From contig JACMZG010001913.1 of the NCBI GenBank assembly GCA_018340805.1, forward strand, positions 34,958,423-35,022,422: 64,000 nucleotides of DNA, written 5' to 3'. Below, one piece after another: positions 57,256 to 64,000 of this stretch (its first letter is position 1; each line of letters opens with the position of its first letter). The notes below the pieces were generated by a model. That model was not told the DNA's origin, made no database searches, and saw only the letters and a program-made list of their open reading frames with translations. The stretch comes from Microvelia longipes (lineage: Eukaryota; Arthropoda; Insecta; Hemiptera; Veliidae). A program made the translations under genes and the position numbers.

Positions 57256-57654
57256 TTCAAAGCCAAAATTTTTTAGTGATCACAGATTCTCATTATGAAA
57301 TTTCAAGAAATGGCTAAAAGGTGTACATTAGATGAAAAAGTGAATTTTTTAATATTAAATTGCTTTCTCCCCCAACAGCAGAATGGGAAAGAATCGATTT
57401 ACAAGGATACCTCTACTTAATTAAAATAATCTTTTTATGATGTGCTGGAATTAATAAAACATCAAAAGAAAAATTTAATTAAAATAAAAAAAACTTACTG
57501 GTAATTAATTATTCGCACTAGAGTCCCGCTTGTACAGGGAATGTTCATTAAAAACATTAACTCCATGTAATAAGACGCAAAAGGATCTTTAAGAATTTAT
57601 AATAATAAATTATTTATTAAACAAAATTTTCAATTTTCAGCCTGTCGCAATATA

Positions 57655-58600
57655 GTTTAGTCATTGAACGGTTTTTTGTGAATTTTTAAATACTTAAAAT
57701 TTTATTATGGGAATCTGTTAGTACAGGGAAACTCCATAAGAAGGTCCCCTAACTTTGCATCACAGCTGCGATCCTAGTGGACCAAAATTGTCCCGTTTTT
57801 CATATTTCTGCAATGTCTTGGTAAAGACAAAAGAAAATATGTCCGATAAAACTCACATAGCTGTCAAATGTTTCATTAAATACAATGGGTTTCCTATGAG
57901 ATTGTAATATTATTTTATTTTGGACATATTTTCTTTTTCATTCCCAGGGGACTTTTTTCTATTGGTATTAGAAGAAAACGGAACAGGAAACATTTATAGA
58001 GCAGTTTGTCTTCTTTCTTTTTGATCTCTTATTTTTTTTCGAGACAGTGGCCGTTTCAAAAATACAGTTGAAATTCTGTTTTCCCGTTCAAAGTAAAATT
58101 TGCCAGGCTGTAATAATCTGAAAGCTATAATTTTGGATAATGATTTGTTTAGTCATTGACTACATCATATCCAGAAATCATAACTTGATCGAGCTTGATC
58201 GATTTGCCGTTGAGTTATGGTAGTACATGCAGAACAAGTTGGCCTTAAAGTGACAATATTTAGTTCGTCTACGTTGTAAAAAAAATGAAAATATGGTTTA
58301 CTTTTAACTTGCAATCCTTTGTTAATGGTTTGAAATAGAGATAAACCAATAGACACTTATTTTTAGTCAATTCACTTAGCTTCAAACTTTATTTAAAAGA
58401 TTTTTTTATATTTTGCATTTCTACCAAGATATCAACCGCAACATGAAAAACGGGATACATTTTGGTCCACTACGATCGCACCTGTGATGCAAAGTTAGGA
58501 GACATTTTTTGGGGAGGGAGGTATCCCTAAACATGTCCAAACAGATTCCCAAAATAAAATTTTAACGATTTAAAATTCGCAAAAAACCCTAACATTTAAA
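57655..58600. mobile_element. Large foldback element, about 945 bp with arms of about 180 bp
   Basis: The left arm (TTTTTTGTGAATTTTTAAAT, GGGAATCTGTTAGTACA, CTAACTTTGCATCACAGCTG, GTGGACCAAAATTGTCCCGT) is inverted at about 58430-58600. A nested inverted pair AAGAAAATATGTCC / GGACATATTTTCTTT lies at about 57830-57935. A frame in the interior (58356-58165, minus, with a CSAC motif) has no recognisable domain. Likely a non-autonomous DNA element. Confidence 0.85.
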
Positions 58601-58724
58601 ACTTTCCTTGGTATTAATCAAACATAAAACAGGTATTGAGTTGTCAAGATTGGAGAGAAAGTAATTATTTATCCATCTATAATGCGTTTCCTATTATTTG
58701 GGTTAAAGCCTATTATATCCATTT

Positions 58725-58945
58725 TTTATGGGAGAGGTGTCCTCTAAATATATACAGGGGACCGATCAATTTTTGTAACACATTCCCGAGGATGCCACCT
58801 CCAAAATTTATAAGGGGGACCCGCCCAAAAAAAAGTTTTTATTGGCTCAAAATCCGTTTATGGTCAAAAGAAGTGGTTAGGAGTAAAAAATGGGAGAGCA
58901 GCACCCCTAAAATTTATTAGGAGGACTCGACCAATTATTTTTACT
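58725..58945 (+). repeat. Three diverged direct repeats, about 80 bp apart
   Basis: Each copy has a GG(G)A(G)...CC(T)CTAAA(A)TxTATxxGGGGGACC(G/C) core: 58728-58780, 58790-58840 and 58888-58945. Confidence 0.6.
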
Positions 58946-60225
58946 TACATAACCACCTCGGCTTTTCCTCAGTTGTTTAACACATAAATCCCTTGATTTC
59001 GCCTCGGGAGTTAAATGATTTGGTTTCCTTGGCTTACGCCATAGGAACCATCTAACTACTCAGGAAAATAATACCACTCTTTAATTACTTGGTGCATAAA
59101 TAACTTTACGTCAGTGCATAAATATTTTGTATAGAAGTATATAAACCTTTATATCAATATACTATACCAATATATAAAATACAGAAACTACGCTTCAATG
59201 TAAACGAAAAAGTCAATATTTACAAATAGCGATTGACATCAAAATGATATTCAGTGAATCAATTCTCTACTAATAAATGATCATTTTATTAAAATTTAAC
59301 TCGATTGAATTCATCGAATTTTAATTTTATTAAAACTTTTGTTGGCAGCTTAAAGGGTTAATTGTCCTAAAAACACTAACTTCTGAGCAGCAAAGACCTT
59401 ATGTATGATATTTGTGCTAAGTTTCATCAACTTATTATAATAAAAGTTCAATACCGGATTTTCAAGTAAAGAAATACTTATTATATACCTACGTCAGTAG
59501 GTGAGGAAAATTAATGATTTTTATTTCAGTTTTTATATTATACTTACAACAGTAGATATCTACTAATAAAAGAATTTCACTAGCCTTTTCATACGAAGAT
59601 TTACATCAAAATCCTGTTTAGAAAAGCAAAAATATTCAAACTTTACATTTCTCTAGAAAGCTTTCGTCAAATAAAAACTTAACTACAACTGCTTATTAAT
59701 TTTTTTAATAAAGTTGACAAAGCGGCTGAGAGGAATGACCACGGAGAGAAGTCCAGCGACACACGAAGATGCAACAAGTCTACGGGGAGTAGAAAGCTCG
59801 TATAACTTCTTCCACGGTATAAATATTAGACGAGAAAAAGAAATCTACATTTTTTAAAAAGTATAATTTTTAAATAAAATTTAATTTTATCTACTAAAGC
59901 AGCAAAACTAAGTATTGCTGACCTGATTTTAACCTGCGAAATGTCATTTTACCACCACTGTTAACATAATGCTTAAAAACTGTACAGGAAATGTTTTCGG
60001 TACTTCTCTACCTCCTTAGTTAGAGGAGAGTTAGAGAATTAAAGTATATTTAAATATATTGGTAAAAAGTCAAAACTCTTTTGGAGAAGAAATCATTAAA
60101 TGGAGGATATAATGCTTAAGGTTATTGAGTGATATAAGGGTTTCTGTCAAGAAACCAACGATTTTTTTAGCAATTTCGTAATCATTGTCACTAAATTATA
60201 TTACTCATAAATAGTAAGTAATAAA
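58946..60225. other. AT-rich DNA, mobile-element-like tail at 59395-59520
   Basis: GTGCTAAGTTTCATCAACTT then ATATACCTACGTCAGTAGGT resembles the closing part of repeat R4 (CTAAGTTTCAACTTTC... TACGGTATAAAT). No gene seen. Confidence 0.4.
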
Positions 60226-60510
60226 CATTGTCATAGAAGACCTAATACATATGATATAAAAGACCTGATATAAACCTAATACAATAATATAAAAGACCTA
60301 ATACATATGATATAAAAGACCTAATACATATGATATAAAAGACCTAATACGTATAATATAAAAGACCTAATACATATGATATAAAAGACCTAATACATAT
60401 GATATAAAAGACCTAATACATATGATATAAAAGACTAATACGTATAATATAAATAGACCTAATACATATGATATAAAAAGACCTCACATACATATGATAT
60501 AAATAATAGA
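60226..60510. repeat. Minisatellite, about 22-23-bp unit
   Basis: The unit is AAAAGACCTAATACATATGA plus TAT. About 12 copies, with a CGTATAATAT variant at regular positions. Confidence 0.95.
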
Positions 60511-62034
60511 TATGGGGCAGCACTGATATTTTTGGTTTGTTTTAATTGTTTACCCAGCTCTTATTGGAATCGTCAGATTTTTATACATTGTTTTGTCAGT
60601 TATTTAATTTTTTCATTATACCCTTCCTTTCCTTTTTAAAAGGTTAAATTTTATTTTTCTCTCTTCTTAAAAAAAACACTTTATAACCTTCAATTATAAA
60701 TTGTATATTGCATAAAACAATTGAAATCCCACATGCGAACAGACTTCGTCTCTGCAGGCCTTAAACATTTGATAACATAAATATAACTCCACAAATAATT
60801 TAAATATTGAACGCTTCTAAATTTTGTATGCAAATTTTAAATTTTTGGCAAACAATATAAACATTTTCAAAATCTTAAAAATAAAATAAATAAAGAAATT
60901 ATCATTTATTAACAACCTTTAACAAACAAACCTACAATAAAATTAACTTACTTTTTTTAAATGATAATGTAATAATAAATTACGAAAATATATATAATAT
61001 ATAAATATAATGGATGAGATGTAAGAGTGCATTTTTAATTATTTTTTTTTATTTTAATTTATTTCTGTTATTTATTATATATGTTTTGTAATTGTTTTTA
61101 TAAAAAAATAAAGGGTATTTTCTTTCATTCTTTTCTTATTTAAGCAACGAAGAACATGGTTTAAATATTCTATGGCATAGACAACTGAAGAAAAATTAAC
61201 AAACAAGTAAAAGTATTACTGTTCGGACTAAGAAGCATAAATCAAAAGCCAGAGCAAGAAAACAAACATTCCAAGAAAATTCGCCAGGCTTGAGAACCTC
61301 CGCGCCAGAATGTTTAGACGTTATAATTATTTTTATGAACTAGATTAAGGTGAATTAAATATTTTAAATAGTAATAAAGTTTATTCATTCATACGTATTA
61401 TTAAAGCTTTTGAGGAGGAGTAGGTCCAAAATAATTTAAAAAAAAGTAATTTTGCCGAGCTTTCGATATAATTTTATATGTTTTAAAGATAATAGATATT
61501 TATAGATATTATTAATTAATAGATATTTATAATTAATAGATATTTAATCAATTAAAAGATATTTAATTAAAATAAAATTAATAATTTAAAATAAAGTTTT
61601 TTGTTTATATATATATTACGTAAATATCTATTAGTAGGCTATCTATCCATCTAAAATATATTCCATGAATAAGTTTTCTTAACAATAAATCAATATCAGT
61701 AGCAGATGTTTACATTATTTCTATTTTTATTTTTCATTTTTATTCATAGGAATGCATCTACAATATCAAGTTATTCTACGAAATATAAGCATACCATTAA
61801 ATATTTGCGTATCAGATATCACTCAGCACTCAGCTTTTTTGCATAAAATAGAAACATTTTGTTATTTGTTTGTTTTTGAAACGATACTCGAGATGTAACA
61901 CAAAACAAATAAGAGAAAGTCTAATCAAAACATCTCACGATGCTGTGTTTTGAATTTAGAATGGAAAAGTATAACAACTGGAAGGATCCACAAAGCATTG
62001 TATTATTATGATTAGTGTGATTATCTTCTGACAG
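60511..62034. other. AT-rich DNA, nothing firm
   Basis: About 61210-61320 is less AT-rich with a basic open frame of about 45 codons (RTKKHKSKARARKQTF), not recognised. 61495-61570 repeats ATTAATAGATATTTA. Confidence 0.45.
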
Positions 62035-62120
62035 TGGTGATCACGTTGTGGAAATAGCGGTGACGCACATGGAACGGCGCAACGCCGTTTATAATATACA
62101 ACACATTTTAAAAATGGAAG
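62035..62120 (+). CDS. Candidate internal exon, unrecognised protein
   Basis: An acceptor-like TTATCTTCTGACAG| opens an 86-nt segment read as GDHVVEIAVTHMERRNAVYN followed by IQHILKMEG, closed by a donor-like GGAAG|GTAAAA. Codon choice is GC-richer at third positions (GTG, GCG, ACG, CGC, AAC, GCC) than the surroundings. The residue mix is protein-like. Without splicing the frame runs on for 14 codons to TAA. Inside it AACGGCG/CGCCGTT forms a hairpin (62073-62089), which could instead explain the GC. No partner exon was found in the window. I do not recognise the family. Confidence 0.33.
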
Positions 62121-62755
62121 GTAAAACACATTTACGCATACTCAGGATTTTACTATAATTTTTAGCATTTTTGGTTTACATTTTTCAAACTTTTGGATTT
62201 TTTATGATTACTTTCTCTCTCTCGGATGGAAATGTCTTTTACTTCCTAGGAGGTAAAAGATTTTTACAATACAGAGTAGACGTAATGAAAATACTTATGA
62301 TTCATGAGTCAAAACGTCTTCGGACTCTTATTGCTTATCCTCAGAAAGTAAATACGTCCGCTTTATTTTCAGCGGTCATCCATTCATGCACTGACCACGC
62401 TCGACGCTGCTTAATTTTTATGATCCAAAAAAAATCATGGATATACATGTCATATTGAGACAAAACTCCCAGCGGTCACTTGGTAGGGTACTTGTTTATT
62501 AAGTAAAGGTATAGACTTGTACTAAATTTTATCTTAATTATATTATTTTCCGATTTTATGAAATTTTTTAAAAACGTACATCATAGTTATATGATGACAA
62601 TTGAACTAATATGATGAATGAGAAGAAACTTGTATTGATAATGAGATTAAACTTGGAACATATGATTGTCTTAATCATGTCTACATGCGTGCTAAATTTC
62701 AATTGATCGCATCATTTTTCTTCGTTTTAAGATTTTTACAAAAATGTTTCTGAGT
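62121..62755. other. AT-rich DNA with an unassigned 95-codon frame
   Basis: A plus-strand frame at 62171-62458 (…KILMIHESKRLRTLIAYPQK…) has no recognisable domain, promoter or splice context. It may be chance. Confidence 0.35.
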
Positions 62756-63030
62756 CATTATTGCGGGTTAATGGCGTCATAAAAAATATTTTTGGAATAG
62801 CACAACTACACCTATAGAGTAATTTTTTACTAAGTTTCAACTTTCTAGCGTAAATACACTGAGAGCTGATAACAGACACACACATGCAGACAGACAACTC
62901 TGTGAAAACCACTTAGGCCCTTAAAAACACCTGAAACGGATTAGTCCGGTGACATGCCGATTTCGGATTTTTTCGCAAACACAATACTTTTCTTTTATAA
63001 CTACGGTATAAATAAGAAATAGTAAAAATT
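62756..63030 (+). mobile_element. Dispersed repeat R4, copy B (probable non-LTR 3' end)
   Basis: TGAGTCATTATTGCGGGTTA ATGGCGTCAT opens the block. CTAAGTTTCAACTTTCTAGC, GCAGACAGACAACTCTGTGA, AAACCACTT, TTTTTTCGCAAACACAATAC and TACGGTATAAATAAG follow. The second half aligns with 35800-36000. Confidence 0.65.
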
Positions 63031-63889
63031 GCATCTAAGACTAGAACATTTCCTTTTGACGTTTAAATAGTTATCCTTAAAGCTATACTCGACATTCTAT
63101 TGTTTTCATTTTTATATCGGGATTTATATTCTTTTTGCTGATGATACAGTAATAACAAACTGTTTAAGTTGCGTGTGAACACCTTTATATCCGAATTGAC
63201 CTTTACTATATCCTGGTAAATAGCCAAGAAATATCCCATCATTTCCATCCCAAAGATCGTAATAATTCAGATGTGAACAAATTGAAATGAAAGCTAAACA
63301 AAAAGAAATTTTCTGTAAAAAAACATTTCTTGAAAATGGCGCCAATAATCGAGCGTGTGAATCATTCAATCTACATTTAGACAAATCTCACCTGGTCATG
63401 AATATATTCCTACTGACCCTCTAACATCTTTTTTCGTGTATCACTAACATTACGGATAACATTGGGAAAATCCATATAAATTAAATTTATTATTCACGAA
63501 TGAAAATGTTTTTGTTTTCACTTTCACAGTAGGCATACAATGAGACTGTTTTTGTCTGTGTCATTAGATTAGAAATACTGTGACATTGTTTGAAACAGCT
63601 AGTGTGAGACTTAACATTGCTTACATTTTTACATTTTATATTACTGGAGCAGAACAGTGCGACACATTTTAAATTCATCACTATGAATAACTCAGCGTAT
63701 ATTAAAGTTAGGGCGATAAAATTTGTACAAGTGTAGTGATTTCACACCAATCCGCTACTTCCGTCCCTTCAAGCAAACTATTATTTTTTGCTAATCTTTC
63801 GCTGAACACCGTGTTTATGCACTAACTTCAGAAATTGAAATTTGTGTATACAACGATAAATATCGATAACGATATTTAGGTAAACTCGA
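63031..63889. other. AT-rich DNA, one weak minus-strand frame
   Basis: 63384-63124 (minus) is open for 86 codons with a protein-like middle (DLWDGNDGIFLGYLPGYSKG). A TTTTTTTACAG acceptor-like site lies inside it. Not recognised and not called as a gene. Confidence 0.3.
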
Positions 63890-64000
63890 TATATAGTTCG
63901 TCAAGCTGTCTACAAAAGTTAATAAAAACTAATAATGCGTTGCATTAGAGACTCACATAACAAATATATACATTATACTCAGTTCGGACCTGAAAAAATG
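63890..64000 (+). mobile_element. Start of a second large foldback copy, cut by window end
   Basis: 63896-63960 is the plus-strand copy of repeat R6. It is followed by ACATTATACTCAGTTCGGAC and CTGAAAAAATG, matching the diverged left end of the 55559-56249 foldback. Confidence 0.75.

Overview
This window is AT-rich, repeat-laden nuclear DNA from an insect. The lineage call rests on one clear protein-coding gene, a member of the insect-restricted Osiris family (DUF1676). Order-level placement is not possible from this sequence. The long intron and heavy repeat load suggest a medium-to-large genome.

The Osiris gene lies on the minus strand from 43497 to 29487. I resolved four coding exons with GT/AG junctions that keep the frame: 43497-43226, 40599-40496, 39675-39553 and 29860-29487. 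They encode a 290-residue secreted or membrane-associated protein with a signal peptide, two Cys near the N-terminus, a long hydrophobic KIL...GKIALLLASIIGLKKLL block and a C-terminal AHDMAY motif (the family's AQxLAY position). It most resembles Osi9. A TATA box sits at 43581-43590. The third intron is 9.7 kb and carries a SINE and several dispersed repeats. No second Osiris gene is visible, although the family is usually clustered.

Layout. 1-10.8 kb: remnants of a Penelope-like reverse transcriptase, a LINE 3' end, tRNA-derived SINEs, foldback elements and (AT)n tracts. 10.9-25 kb: a belt of unrelated minisatellites (units about 45, 23, 16, 54, 50, 50 and 43 bp), interrupted at 20212-21711 by a GC-rich, hairpin-studded segment flanked by 11-bp direct repeats. 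25-29 kb: AT-rich DNA with a second copy of the LINE 3' end. 29.5-43.6 kb: the Osiris gene. 44-49 kb: dispersed repeats, a retroposon with 13-bp target-site duplications and a higher-order minisatellite. 49.4-54.5 kb: a stretch unlike the rest, more balanced in base composition, poor in homopolymers, with no coding or repeat signal. 54.5-64 kb: two large inverted-repeat (foldback) elements, more (AT)n, a 23-bp minisatellite and one exon-like segment at 62035-62120.

Everything apart from the Osiris gene is repeat, mobile-element relic or unassigned. Several tandem arrays carry irregular single-base indels, and long-read error should be excluded before biology is read into them.
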